A DNA stretch of 64,000 nucleotides from JACPUX01 sp964517465. Lineage in GTDB: Bacteria > Pseudomonadota > Gammaproteobacteria > Burkholderiales > Casimicrobiaceae. A program made the translations under genes and the position numbers. Positions 10,290 through 18,706 of the stretch are shown piece after piece. Numbering within the stretch: the first letter of the stretch is position 1; each line of letters starts with the position of its first letter. The stretch is taken from assembly GCA_964517465.1 (NCBI GenBank), contig CAZFEK010000002.1, positions 91,678 to 155,677 of the forward strand. The letters run 5' to 3'. The notes beneath the pieces were generated by a model. It had not been told where the DNA came from. It ran no database searches and was given only the letters and a program-made list of their open reading frames with translations.

Positions 10290-11114
10290 ATGGCCACCTA
10301 TAGTTTCGAATTTTTTCCCCCGCAGACGGCGGAGGGCATGGAAAAGCTGCGCCTCACGCACCGGCAATTGGCGCAGCTTAAGCCCGAGTATTTTTCCGTC
10401 ACCTATGGTGCCGGAGGCTCCACGCGCGAGCGTACGCTGGCGACGGTGCTGGAATTGCAGCAGGCCGGGTCCCAAGTGGCGCCGCACCTTTCCTGCGTGG
10501 GCAGCACGCGGCAGAACATCCGGGAAATTCTCGACACCTACCGTGCTGCGGGCATACGCAGGCTGGTTGCGCTGCGCGGCGACCTGCCCTCGGGCATGGC
10601 CGAACCGGGCGAATTCCGCTACGCCTGCGACTTGGTGAGTTTCATCCGCGCGGAAACCGGCAACTGGTTCCATCTTGAAGTTGCGGCCTACCCCGAATAC
10701 CACCCGCAGGCGAGGAGTCCGCGCGAAGACCTCTTGGCCTTCAAGCGCAAAGTGGAAGCCGGCGCCGATTCGGCGATCACGCAGTATTTCTATAACGCCG
10801 ACGCTTACGAACATTTTTGCGAAGAATGCGCCTCGCTGGGGCTCAGCCTTCCTATCGTCCCCGGGATCATGCCGATCGGCAAGTTCTCACAATTGGCAAG
10901 ATTCTCCGATGCCTGTGGGGCAGAAATACCACGGTGGATTCGACGCAAACTTGAAAGCTTCGGCGATGACGGCGCTTCGATCCGGGCTTTCGGCCTCGAT
11001 GTGGTAACCGAGCTTTGCTCGCGCCTCATGAACCGGGGTGCTCCAGGTTTGCATTTCTACACCCTGAATCAAGCGGGTTTGGTCAGCACCATTTGGCAGC
11101 GCTTGGGGCTTTGA
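10290..11114 (+). CDS. metF: 5,10-methylenetetrahydrofolate reductase
   Basis: 274 residues. FAD enzyme that reduces methylene-THF to methyl-THF, the methyl donor for making methionine from homocysteine. The typical start SFEFFPPQT, then FSVTYGAGGSTR, LRGDLP and the TQYFYNADAY motif are present, and the C-terminal region ends with HFYTLNQA as in bacterial MetF. Length is normal. It lies 39 bp behind ahcY under the same riboswitch. Its stop codon is followed after 16 bp by the 108-bp hairpin repeats. Confidence 0.97.
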   Translation: MATYSFEFFPPQTAEGMEKLRLTHRQLAQLKPEYFSVTYGAGGSTRERTLATVLELQQAGSQVAPHLSCVGSTRQNIREILDTYRAAGIRRLVALRGDLPSGMAEPGEFRYACDLVSFIRAETGNWFHLEVAAYPEYHPQARSPREDLLAFKRKVEAGADSAITQYFYNADAYEHFCEECASLGLSLPIVPGIMPIGKFSQLARFSDACGAEIPRWIRRKLESFGDDGASIRAFGLDVVTELCSRLMNRGAPGLHFYTLNQAGLVSTIWQRLGL

Positions 11115-11130
11115 GGGGGAGAGGGGAAAA

Positions 11131-11425
11131 ACAAGCCCTCCCCCCGACCCCCTCCCCGAGGGAGGGGGTGATTGCGGTTCGCCGCTGGCGCGGCTGCGCT
11201 GATTTGTAGGCGCCCCTTGGGACGGCCCGGCGGGGCGCACAAGCCCTCCCCCCGACCCCCTCCCCGAGGGAGGGGGTGATTGCGGTTCGCCGCNNNNNNN
11301 NNNNNNNNNNNNNNNNNNNNNNNNNNNNNNNNNNNNNNNNNNNNNNNNNNNNNNNNNNNNNNNNNNNNNNNNNNNNNNNNNNNNNNNNNNNNNTGGCGCG
11401 GCTGCGCTGATTTGTAGGCGCCCCT
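11131..11425 (+). repeat. 108-bp tandem hairpin repeats interrupted by an assembly gap
   Basis: Unit one begins at 11131 and unit two at 11239 (period 108 bp). Each has a C-rich/G-rich stem of nine perfect base pairs (11148-11168 and 11256-11276), then GTGATTGCGGTTCGCCGC, TGGCGCGGCTGCGCTGATTTG and GGCGCCCCTTG. The sequence stops after CGCCGC at 11293 and resumes after 100 N with TGGCGCGG at 11394, exactly the next bases of the unit. The gap therefore probably hides a collapsed array of unknown copy number. A diverged single copy sits at 5423-5519. Confidence 0.88.
11294..11393. other. Assembly gap of 100 N
   Basis: Exactly 100 undetermined bases, a conventional placeholder for a gap of unknown size. 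Both sides are in register with the 108-bp repeat unit. Confidence 0.99.
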
Positions 11426-11447
11426 TGAAGCCGGGCGACGGGCTCGA

Positions 11448-11933
11448 TCAACCTTCGCGCACGTCAACCACCAGGCCGCCGGTGACGCGCACCAAGTCCG
11501 AAGGCGCAATCGGAAACATTGCATGGGGTGTGCCGCCTGCCGCATAGACGGTGGGGAAACGCAGCAGGCTTTGGTCGATCAAGGTGCGTAGCGGCTGGGC
11601 ATGCCCGAGCGGCGGAATGCCGCCGATGGCGAAGCCCGTCACTTCGCGAACGAAGGCGGCATCGGGTTTGACGACGGATTCGCCGACCAAAGCCGCAACT
11701 TTTGCCAAGTCGACGCGGTTGTCCCCGCTGGCCACCACGAGCACCGCCTCGCCCGAATCGGTGCCGCGAAACACCAGCGATTTGGCGATTTCGGCGACAC
11801 TACATCCCAGGGTCTCGGCGGCTTGCGCTGATGTTCTCGCGGCCGTCTCGTGCTCGATGATACGCACCTCAAGTCCGGCCCGATCCAGGGACGACTGGGC
11901 TTTCTGAGCGCTGGCGCTGAGGGGTTTCGTCAT
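11448..11933 (-). CDS. ybaK: YbaK/EbsC-type aminoacyl-tRNA deacylase
   Basis: 161 residues. The family removes wrongly attached amino acids from tRNA in trans, typically Cys from tRNA-Pro; cytosolic. Visible family segments include EIAKSLVFRG with the conserved Lys, VVASGDNRVD, the glycine-rich GFAIGGIPPLGH loop and VYAAGGTPHAMF. Start chosen at ATG 11933 (MTKPLSASAQ); the open frame extends 12 codons further to 11969, but those residues do not look like the family. It is divergent from lgt. Substrate specificity cannot be read from sequence, so other YbaK-superfamily editing roles are possible. Confidence 0.9.
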   Translation of the reverse strand: MTKPLSASAQKAQSSLDRAGLEVRIIEHETAARTSAQAAETLGCSVAEIAKSLVFRGTDSGEAVLVVASGDNRVDLAKVAALVGESVVKPDAAFVREVTGFAIGGIPPLGHAQPLRTLIDQSLLRFPTVYAAGGTPHAMFPIAPSDLVRVTGGLVVDVREG

Positions 11934-12044
11934 GTTGCCGCCGGTCTTGCGGGCGAGGTCTGGGGCCAAGTGCCGGGTTTAGTCGGCGTGTCGGCTAGTT
12001 CGGGCATAATGCGCGGATTCTAGCCTAATCGATGCAGCTAACGC

Positions 12045-12833
12045 ATGCTCGTTCATCCCCAGTTTGACCCTATCGCCTTCGCTGTCGGCCCGCTGGCAGT
12101 CCGCTGGTACGGCCTCAGTTACCTCCTGGCATTCGTGCTCTTTCTCGTTCTTGGCCGGCTCAGGGCCCAAAAGGGGCCGATCCCAGGATGGGCGGCGCAA
12201 GACTTGGACGACCTGTTGTTCTATGGCGTCTTGGGGGTGGTTCTGGGCGGGCGCTTGGGTTACGTGCTTTTTTATAAACCCGGGTATTACTTCGATCATC
12301 CGCTGGAAATTTTTGCCGTATGGCAAGGCGGGATGGCCTTCCACGGCGGTTTTCTGGGGGTGCTGGTTGCTTTGTGGCTGTTCGGCGAGCGGCGCGGCCG
12401 ATCTTGGCTCGCGGTGACCGATTTCATCGCGCCGCTGGTGCCCCTGGGGCTTGCCAGCGGGCGCCTGGGCAACTTCATCAACGGGGAGCTTTGGGGGCGT
12501 CCGACCGATGTTCCTTGGGCGATGATTTTTCCGCAAGTGGACCCGCTGCCGCGCCATCCCTCGCAGCTCTATCAATTTGCCCTGGAAGGCGTGACCCTGT
12601 TTCTTGTTCTTTGGTGGTTCTCTTCGCGCTCGCGCCCACTGGGAGCGGTATCCGGGCTATTTCTAGCCGGTTATGGCATTTTCCGGTTTTTGGCGGAGTT
12701 CGGGCGCGAGCCCGACAACTTCCTCGGTCTGCTGGCTCTGGGCTTGAGCATGGGTCAGTGGCTGAGCCTGCCGATGATTCTTGCTGGCGCGGCCATGCTG
12801 TGGTGGGCCTATCGTCGTGACGGTGCGCGTTAG
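12045..12833 (+). CDS. lgt: Prolipoprotein diacylglyceryl transferase
   Basis: 262 residues, inner-membrane enzyme that transfers diacylglycerol from phosphatidylglycerol to the lipobox Cys of prolipoproteins. About seven membrane helices. The Lgt signature GRLGNFINGELWGRPT is present (about residues 141-156), as are WYGLSYLLAF near the N-terminus, GGMAFHGG and HPSQLYQ. ATG start at 12045. The gene is divergent from ybaK and convergent with fxsA. Confidence 0.97.
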   Translation: MLVHPQFDPIAFAVGPLAVRWYGLSYLLAFVLFLVLGRLRAQKGPIPGWAAQDLDDLLFYGVLGVVLGGRLGYVLFYKPGYYFDHPLEIFAVWQGGMAFHGGFLGVLVALWLFGERRGRSWLAVTDFIAPLVPLGLASGRLGNFINGELWGRPTDVPWAMIFPQVDPLPRHPSQLYQFALEGVTLFLVLWWFSSRSRPLGAVSGLFLAGYGIFRFLAEFGREPDNFLGLLALGLSMGQWLSLPMILAGAAMLWWAYRRDGAR

Positions 12834-12853
12834 ATGCGCCCGCCGGCCGCAGG

Positions 12854-13258
12854 TCAATCGACGCGGCGGTAGTCGCCCTCCAAGGTACTGGGGCGCCGCG
12901 GGCTGCCGCGGACGGTAGTCGTCTGCATCTGCAAGACCGGCCCGACGTTGATGGGTACCAAGAGCAGCAAAAGCGCCATGCCGTCGGACAAAACACCGGG
13001 CAAAAGGAACAAGAAACCGGCCAGTACCTTGCGGCCGCTGTCCAGAAGACCGCGCAGAAGCGAATCCGGGCCGTACATCGCCGCGAGCGTGCGGGCGCGG
13101 AAGCTCAGCCGCTGGGATCGCAGCAGCGTCCAGCCGGCGATCACTCCGAGGAGGATCCAGGCCGCCACCGGCAGCCCCGAGAGGTTAGCCAGCTGAACCG
13201 TCAAATAGAAGTCGAGAACGGGGAAAGCCAGTAAAATGATCAATATCGCGTAACGCAT
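12854..13258 (-). CDS. fxsA: FxsA-family cytoplasmic membrane protein
   Basis: 134 residues with about three hydrophobic helices (residues 3-50 and 75-105). It matches FxsA in its N-terminal membrane region, the central FRARTLAAMYGPDSLLRGLLDSGRKVLAGFL-type segment and the LLLPGVLSD turn. In E. coli FxsA is linked to exclusion of phage T7 when overproduced; its normal role is unknown. The gene is divergent from cutA (23 bp between starts), and the two may share a promoter region. Confidence 0.88.
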   Translation of the reverse strand: MRYAILIILLAFPVLDFYLTVQLANLSGLPVAAWILLGVIAGWTLLRSQRLSFRARTLAAMYGPDSLLRGLLDSGRKVLAGFLFLLPGVLSDGMALLLLLVPINVGPVLQMQTTTVRGSPRRPSTLEGDYRRVD

Positions 13259-13281
13259 CGCCCGATCCTCGCGTCCGGTTG

Positions 13282-13608
13282 ATGAAATTCCTGCTCGTCC
13301 TAACCAACTGTCCGACTCAAGCCAGCGCCGAAGCCCTGGCCAGTCTGCTCATCGAACAGCGCTTGGCTGCCTGTGTCAATATCGGCAGCCCGGTGCGTTC
13401 ACTTTATCACTGGCAGGGAAAAACCGAAAACGCCCAGGAGTTCCCTTTGCAAATCAAGACCAGTGAAGTCCGCTATGCCAAGGTGGAGGCGGCGATACGG
13501 AAAAACCACCCCTACGAACTTCCCGAGATCATCGCTGTCCCCTTAAGCGCCGGGTTGCCGGAATATTTGGAATGGGTCGGCGCCCAGACTGGTTCCGCCG
13601 AAAGCTGA
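13282..13608 (+). CDS. cutA: CutA1 divalent-ion tolerance protein
   Basis: 108 residues from ATG 13282; an in-frame TTG one codon earlier is possible. Trimeric cytosolic protein of the PII-like fold. The family regions LLVLTNCPTQASAEALA, ACVNIG, SLYHWQGK, EFPLQIKTS and the signature HPYELPEIIAVPL are present. Originally linked to copper tolerance; the biochemical role is unsettled. The next gene, dsbD, begins 4 nt after its stop codon. The adjacency of cutA and dsbD (cutA2) is old and conserved, so the two are likely one transcript. Confidence 0.95.
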   Translation: MKFLLVLTNCPTQASAEALASLLIEQRLAACVNIGSPVRSLYHWQGKTENAQEFPLQIKTSEVRYAKVEAAIRKNHPYELPEIIAVPLSAGLPEYLEWVGAQTGSAES

Positions 13609-13612
13609 ATTT

Positions 13613-15469
13613 ATGCTTGCAAAACTACTGCGGCTGTCACTGATTGCGGCGCTTTTTGCTTTGTCGACGAACGGCCGTGCAGCCGAGGAACTCCTCGATC
13701 CTGAAGTTGCGTTCAAGCTGGACGCGCAGGTGCTCGATGCGCGCAACCTGGAGGTGCGCTTTCGTATCGCCGAGCGCTATTTTCTCTACCGCGAGAAATT
13801 TCGCTTCGCCTTGGAGGGTGCCCAGCTCGGGCAACCTCGCTTCCCACCCGGGAAGATCAAAGATGACGAATATTTCGGACGGGTCGAGACCTACCGGGGA
13901 GAGCTGCGCATCCCGATTCCGCTGGAAGGTGCGACGGCGGGCCAGAAGCTAAAGCTGAGCGTGACTTCGCAAGGTTGCGCCGACTTGGGGGTCTGTTTCC
14001 CGCCACAAACTCAGCAGGTGAGCCTGACCGTTCCCGCTGCCGTCGCCGCGCTCAATAAGGCAGCTGGAGCGGAGAAGGCGCGAGAGGCGGCCGGGAACGG
14101 ATTGACCCAGGCGGAAAGCACGACCGGTTCGAGGCCGGAACCGGTGCCGAAGCCCAACCCGGCCGCAGCCTATGAGGATGCCGGGCAGGCGGAGCGACTC
14201 TTGGGCAGCAGCAGTCTGGTCCTGGCTCTGGGCGGCTTTTTTGGTTTCGGCCTGCTGCTTGCGTTCACTCCCTGCATGCTCCCGATGCTGCCGATTCTGT
14301 CTGGCCTGATCGTCGGGCATGGCAACAGCGTGACTGCCGCGCGGGGTTTCCTGCTTGCTTTGGTTTATGTTCTGGGCATGGCGATTACTTACGCCCTTGC
14401 CGGCGTTTTGGCGGCCAGCAGCGGGTTTCTCCTTGCAAGCGCCTTGCAGAATCCCTGGGTGCTCGGCGCCTTTGCCGCGATCTTCGTGCTTCTGGCGTTA
14501 TCGATGTTCGGCGTATACCACCTGCAAATGCCTCATGGCATGCAGGCGGCGCTGCGACATCGGGTGGATCGGCTCCCTGGCGGCAGGTACGCCGCGGTGC
14601 TTTTCATGGGTGTGCTCTCCGGCCTCATCATCGGGCCTTGCGTCGCGGCGCCGCTCGCCGGGGCGCTGCTCTACATCGCCAAGACTGGGGACCAAGTCTT
14701 GGGCGGGGCGGCGCTATTTGCCATGGGCCTGGGCATGGGTGGGCCCCTCTTGTTGATCGGAGCCTCGGCGGGTTCGGTTTTGCCGCGCGCCGGCGTATGG
14801 ATGGAATCCGTTCAGCACACCTTCGGCTGGATGCTGCTTTTCCTGGCCGCCTGGTTGATCGCCCCGGTGCTGCCGCTGGCTGCGCAAATGGCCGTCTGGG
14901 GAACGCTGCTTTGCACCCTAGCGGTATATCTGCGAGTGCTCGATGCCTTGCCGGCGGACGCGCCCGGGCTGCGGCGCCTGGGCAAGGCGTTAGGCGTGGT
15001 GGCGTTGCTCGCCGGCGTCGCTCAATGGGTGGGCGCCTTGAGCGGCAGCAGCGACGTTCTCCAACCGCTGTCCGGCTTACGCGGCGCCGTCGCGGCCCCC
15101 GCGGGGGCGGCACCCCAGTTCCAGAAGATCAAGGATCTCCCGCAGTTAGAGCGCGCCTTGGCGCAGGCGAAAGGGCGGCCGGTGATGCTCGATTTTTACG
15201 CCGATTGGTGTGTCTCCTGCAAAGAAATGGAGCGCTTCACCTTTGCCGAGAGCAAAGTCGCCGCGAAGCTCCAGCAGTTCGTGCTTTTGCAGGCTGACGT
15301 TACCGCCAACGACGAGGCCGCCAGGGCCTTGCTCCATCGCTTTGGCTTGTTCGGTCCGCCTGGCATCATCTTCTTCAATGCCGAGGGGCAAGAAATCACC
15401 CCCACCCGAGTGATCGGCTTTATGCCGGCCGATCGTTTCCTGGCGGTGCTCAACGGCCTTCCGGGTTGA
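13613..15469 (+). CDS. dsbD: Thiol:disulfide interchange protein DsbD
   Basis: 618 residues; carries electrons from cytosolic thioredoxin across the inner membrane to keep periplasmic Dsb and cytochrome-c maturation partners reduced. Order: signal peptide (1-23), periplasmic alpha domain (about 25-150, cysteine pair in GCADLGVC), a membrane domain of eight helices (about 200-450, with cysteines in TPCMLPM and GPCVAAP), and a thioredoxin-like gamma domain (about 500-615, active site WCVSC). All six redox cysteines are present, so the pump looks functional. It follows cutA by 4 nt and is followed by a TlpA-type thioredoxin, a likely partner. Confidence 0.97.
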   Translation: MLAKLLRLSLIAALFALSTNGRAAEELLDPEVAFKLDAQVLDARNLEVRFRIAERYFLYREKFRFALEGAQLGQPRFPPGKIKDDEYFGRVETYRGELRIPIPLEGATAGQKLKLSVTSQGCADLGVCFPPQTQQVSLTVPAAVAALNKAAGAEKAREAAGNGLTQAESTTGSRPEPVPKPNPAAAYEDAGQAERLLGSSSLVLALGGFFGFGLLLAFTPCMLPMLPILSGLIVGHGNSVTAARGFLLALVYVLGMAITYALAGVLAASSGFLLASALQNPWVLGAFAAIFVLLALSMFGVYHLQMPHGMQAALRHRVDRLPGGRYAAVLFMGVLSGLIIGPCVAAPLAGALLYIAKTGDQVLGGAALFAMGLGMGGPLLLIGASAGSVLPRAGVWMESVQHTFGWMLLFLAAWLIAPVLPLAAQMAVWGTLLCTLAVYLRVLDALPADAPGLRRLGKALGVVALLAGVAQWVGALSGSSDVLQPLSGLRGAVAAPAGAAPQFQKIKDLPQLERALAQAKGRPVMLDFYADWCVSCKEMERFTFAESKVAAKLQQFVLLQADVTANDEAARALLHRFGLFGPPGIIFFNAEGQEITPTRVIGFMPADRFLAVLNGLPG

Positions 15470-15497
15470 AACTTCGGATCGAGGGGGTAGAGCTAGC

Positions 15498-16133
15498 GTG
15501 GATGAGGAGGGCGGGAAGCCGCAAGCGGGTGGCCTGGCCGATCGAGCGATGGGCCCAGAGTCCACATACCGCCGCAGCTGGAAATCGATCTTGCTCGGTG
15601 GGCCGGGGCTCGTCCTGCTCGGATTGCTCCTCGTCCTGGCGGGTGCCGGCGCGCTTCGGTGGGCGACACCGCCGCAGGCTAAACCGGCCGAAAAGTTGTC
15701 GGCAGCCCGGGACGCGCGACCCCTGCTGGAGTCGGTCTACCCCGATCTGCAAGGCCGGCCGCAGCCGTTCAAGCAGTGGGAGGGCAGGGTGCTCGTGGTC
15801 AACTACTGGGCCACTTGGTGCGGGCCTTGCCGGGACGAAATTCCGGATCTCGTTCGTCTTCAGGGGCGCTTGGCGCAGGAAGCGGTCACTATCGTCGGCT
15901 TGGCGATCGACCAGACGGAATCCGTGCGCAGCTTCGTCGAGGAGTTTTCCATCGGCTACCCCATTCTGGTCGGAGGATTCCCAGCACTCGACACCGCCCG
16001 TGCCGCGGGCAACACTTACGCCGTCCTCCCGTTTACCGTGATCATCGATCGCCAAGGTCGGATCGCCGAGGCACATTTGGGAAGAATTTCTGCAGAACGG
16101 TTGGAAACCATGATCCGTCAAGCGCTGCGCTGA
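15498..16133 (+). CDS. Membrane-anchored TlpA/ResA-like thioredoxin
   Basis: 211 residues from GTG 15498, with GAGGGGG 10 nt upstream. After a basic N-terminus comes one membrane anchor (about residues 33-52, LLGLLLVLAGAGAL), then a periplasmic thioredoxin fold with active site WATWCGPC (about residues 105-112) and a cis-Pro segment VLPFTVIID. It belongs to the TlpA/ResA/DsbE group, which reduces thiols in the periplasm. The neighbouring DsbD would supply electrons; the client protein is unknown. An internal ATG at about codon 18 is an alternative start. Confidence 0.92.
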   Translation: MDEEGGKPQAGGLADRAMGPESTYRRSWKSILLGGPGLVLLGLLLVLAGAGALRWATPPQAKPAEKLSAARDARPLLESVYPDLQGRPQPFKQWEGRVLVVNYWATWCGPCRDEIPDLVRLQGRLAQEAVTIVGLAIDQTESVRSFVEEFSIGYPILVGGFPALDTARAAGNTYAVLPFTVIIDRQGRIAEAHLGRISAERLETMIRQALR

Positions 16134-16243
16134 GGGTACTGGCGCGGAATTGATCATCAGCCGAGAAAAGCCGGGAAATGCTAGACAAGTTGCCGCCAAT
16201 TGCGGCAAACTTGCGCCCTCGTCGTCGCCCTGGAGGAGTCCTG

Positions 16244-16750
16244 ATGGGCCAGGAAAAACGCCGCCCGAAAGCCAAGGACGAGCAAACTGCGGCCCCTGGT
16301 GATGGTTCCCGCGTGGCCATCCTGGTATTGCATGGGCCCAACCTGAATCTCTTGGGTTCACGCGAACCGGAAATATACGGCCATACGACCTTGCGCCAGC
16401 TCGATCAGCGCTTGGCGCGCCAGGCTGCCGACGGGGGCTGCCGGCTGGCTTCTTTCCAGAGCAATCACGAAGGGGATTTGATCGATCGCGTTCATTTGGC
16501 CCGGGAGGAGGGCGTGCGCTTCATACTGATCAACCCCGGGGGGCTTACCCATACCAGCGTGTCCTTGCGCGACGCATTGCTGGGCGTGGCGATCCCTTTT
16601 GTCGAAGTGCATTTGTCCAACGTGCATGCGCGGGAAGCTTTTCGGCGCCATTCGTATTTTTCCGACGTCGCGGTGGGATGTATCGTCGGTCTGGGCGTCA
16701 AAGCTTATGAGCTGGCGCTTTCGTATGCGCTTGCGAGGTTACAGGAGTGA
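16244..16750 (+). CDS. aroQ: Type II 3-dehydroquinate dehydratase
   Basis: 168 residues from ATG 16244, preceded by a strong GGAGGAG; an upstream in-frame ATG at 16178 has no such site. Removes water from 3-dehydroquinate in the shikimate pathway; cytosolic dodecamer. Hallmarks: HGPNLNLLGSREPEIYG with the catalytic Tyr, SNHEGDLID, INPGGLTHTSVSLRDAL and EVHLSN with the conserved His and Asn. The first 24 residues (charged, KRRPKAKDE) extend beyond the usual start of the enzyme. The gene is followed 8 bp later by accB, a common arrangement. Confidence 0.97.
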   Translation: MGQEKRRPKAKDEQTAAPGDGSRVAILVLHGPNLNLLGSREPEIYGHTTLRQLDQRLARQAADGGCRLASFQSNHEGDLIDRVHLAREEGVRFILINPGGLTHTSVSLRDALLGVAIPFVEVHLSNVHAREAFRRHSYFSDVAVGCIVGLGVKAYELALSYALARLQE

Positions 16751-16758
16751 TTTAACTC

Positions 16759-17235
16759 ATGGATTTAAGAAAACTAAAGAAACTCATCGACCTCGTCGAG
16801 GAGTCGGGGATTGCAGAGCTGGAGGTTACCGAGGGTGAGGAGAGGGTCAGGATCACGCGCGCCGTGCCGGCGAGCCCGACCTTGCAGACCGTTACCCTGC
16901 CGCCCTTGCCCCAGGGGAGCTATGCCCCGCCAACCCAGGCCGCCCCGGCGGCGCCGACTGCCCAGCAAGCGGCTGCTGCGTCTGCGCCGGCAGAACCCGA
17001 AGGGCATGTGGTCAAATCACCCATGGTCGGCACCTTTTATCGCGCCTCGTCGCCGGATACCAAAGCGTTTGCCGAGGTCGGACAGAACGTAGCCGTGGGC
17101 GACACGCTTTGTATCATCGAAGCGATGAAGCTGATGAACGAAATCGAGTCCGACCAGGCCGGAGTGATCAAAGCTGTTTTGGTCGAGAACGGGCAACCGG
17201 TCGAATACGGTCAGCCGCTTTTTCTCATCGGCTAG
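16759..17235 (+). CDS. accB: Biotin carboxyl carrier protein of acetyl-CoA carboxylase
   Basis: 158 residues. Carries the biotin group between carboxylase and transferase in the first step of fatty-acid synthesis. N-terminal segment (1-45), Ala/Pro-rich linker (about 45-80), then the biotinyl domain with EAMKLMNE; biotin is attached to K124. Length and layout are normal. It lies between aroQ and accC in the usual accBC order; the 111 bp before accC hold no other gene. Confidence 0.98.
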   Translation: MDLRKLKKLIDLVEESGIAELEVTEGEERVRITRAVPASPTLQTVTLPPLPQGSYAPPTQAAPAAPTAQQAAAASAPAEPEGHVVKSPMVGTFYRASSPDTKAFAEVGQNVAVGDTLCIIEAMKLMNEIESDQAGVIKAVLVENGQPVEYGQPLFLIG

Positions 17236-17346
17236 CTCTGGCGCGCTTTTGCAGCGCCGACGGCCGGTTCCCAGACCAAGCGAATTTTCATCAACCCCAG
17301 AGCGGCACCGGGCGAGCAGCCTGCCGCTCGATGCGGGAGTCAGCAG

Positions 17347-18705
17347 GTGTTCGAAAAGATACTCATTGCGAACCGAGGTGAAATTGCCCTGCGCATTCAG
17401 CGCGCCTGCCGCGAAATGGGCATCAAGACCGTGGTGGTGCATTCGGTGGCCGATGCCGAGGCCAAGTATGTCCGGCTGGCCGACGAGTCGGTTTGCATCG
17501 GCCCCGCCCCTAGCAGCCAGAGTTACCTCAATATTCCGGCCATCATCAGCGCCGCCGAGGTTACCGATGCCGAGGCCATTCATCCGGGTTATGGCTTCCT
17601 TTCGGAAAACGCAGATTTTGCCGACAAGGTGGAGCGTAGCGGTTTCGTGTTTATCGGCCCCCGCGCCGAGACCATACGGCTGATGGGAGACAAGGTTAGC
17701 GCCAAGAACGCCATGAAGGAGGCGGGCGTGCCCTGTGTGCCGGGTTCCGAAGGCGCACTGCCGGAAGAGCCCAAAGAGATCATCCGCATTGCGCGCAGCG
17801 TGGGTTATCCGGTGATCATCAAAGCCGCCGGCGGCGGAGGCGGCCGCGGGATGCGTGTGGTGCATACCGAGGCAGCGCTGCTGAACGCCGTGAACCTGAC
17901 TCGCGCCGAGGCGCAGGCGGCTTTCGGCAACCCCATGGTGTACATGGAAAAATACCTGGAGAATCCGCGGCACGTGGAGATTCAGGTGCTTGCCGATGAG
18001 CACCGCAATGCCATTTACCTCGGCGAGCGCGATTGCTCCATGCAGCGCCGGCACCAGAAAATTATCGAAGAGGCGCCGGCGCCCGGAATCGCTCCCCGCG
18101 TCATCGCAAAAATCGGCGAGCGCTGCGCCGATGCTTGTCGGCAGATCGGCTACCGCGGTGCCGGCACTTTCGAATTCCTGTATGAAAACGAGGAGTTCTA
18201 TTTTATCGAAATGAATACCCGGGTGCAGGTGGAGCACCCGGTCACCGAACTGATCACCGGCGTGGACATCGTGCAGGAACAAATCCGCATCGCGGCAGGC
18301 GAGAAATTGCGTTTCAAACAACGCGAGATCGAAAAGCAAGGCCACGCCGTCGAGTGCCGGATCAATGCCGAAGACCCTTATACTTTTGTTCCTTCGCCGG
18401 GGCGCATCACCTCCTGGCACCCGCCCGGCGGGCCGGGAATCCGGGTCGATTCCCACGTCTACCACGGCTATTTCGTGCCCCCGCATTACGATTCGATGAT
18501 CGGGAAAGTTATTGCCTTCGGCGAGACGCGGGAACAGGCGATGGCGCGCATGCACGTTGCGCTTTCGGAAATGGTGGTGGAAGGCATCAAAACCAATATT
18601 CCCTTGCACCAGGAGTTACTGGCCGATGAGATGTTCCGCCGTGGCGGGACTTCCATCCATTACCTCGAGCAGCGCCTGGCCAAGACCAAAAAAACCGGCG
18701 CCTGA
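17347..18705 (+). CDS. accC: Biotin carboxylase subunit of acetyl-CoA carboxylase
   Basis: 452 residues from GTG 17347. ATP-grasp enzyme that carboxylates the biotin on AccB. Hallmarks: EKILIANRGEIALRI at the N-terminus, HPGYGFLSEN, the glycine-rich ATP lid AAGGGGGRGMR, ERDCSMQRRHQK, EMNTRVQVEHPVTE with the catalytic residues, and GHAVECRINAEDP. Length is normal. The prmA start codon lies one base after its stop. Confidence 0.98.
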   Translation: MFEKILIANRGEIALRIQRACREMGIKTVVVHSVADAEAKYVRLADESVCIGPAPSSQSYLNIPAIISAAEVTDAEAIHPGYGFLSENADFADKVERSGFVFIGPRAETIRLMGDKVSAKNAMKEAGVPCVPGSEGALPEEPKEIIRIARSVGYPVIIKAAGGGGGRGMRVVHTEAALLNAVNLTRAEAQAAFGNPMVYMEKYLENPRHVEIQVLADEHRNAIYLGERDCSMQRRHQKIIEEAPAPGIAPRVIAKIGERCADACRQIGYRGAGTFEFLYENEEFYFIEMNTRVQVEHPVTELITGVDIVQEQIRIAAGEKLRFKQREIEKQGHAVECRINAEDPYTFVPSPGRITSWHPPGGPGIRVDSHVYHGYFVPPHYDSMIGKVIAFGETREQAMARMHVALSEMVVEGIKTNIPLHQELLADEMFRRGGTSIHYLEQRLAKTKKTGA

Positions 18706-18706
18706 A

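Noticed and set aside
11131..11425. Possible CRISPR array
   Set aside because: The units are contiguous 108-bp tandem copies without unique spacers, and there are no cas genes in the window.
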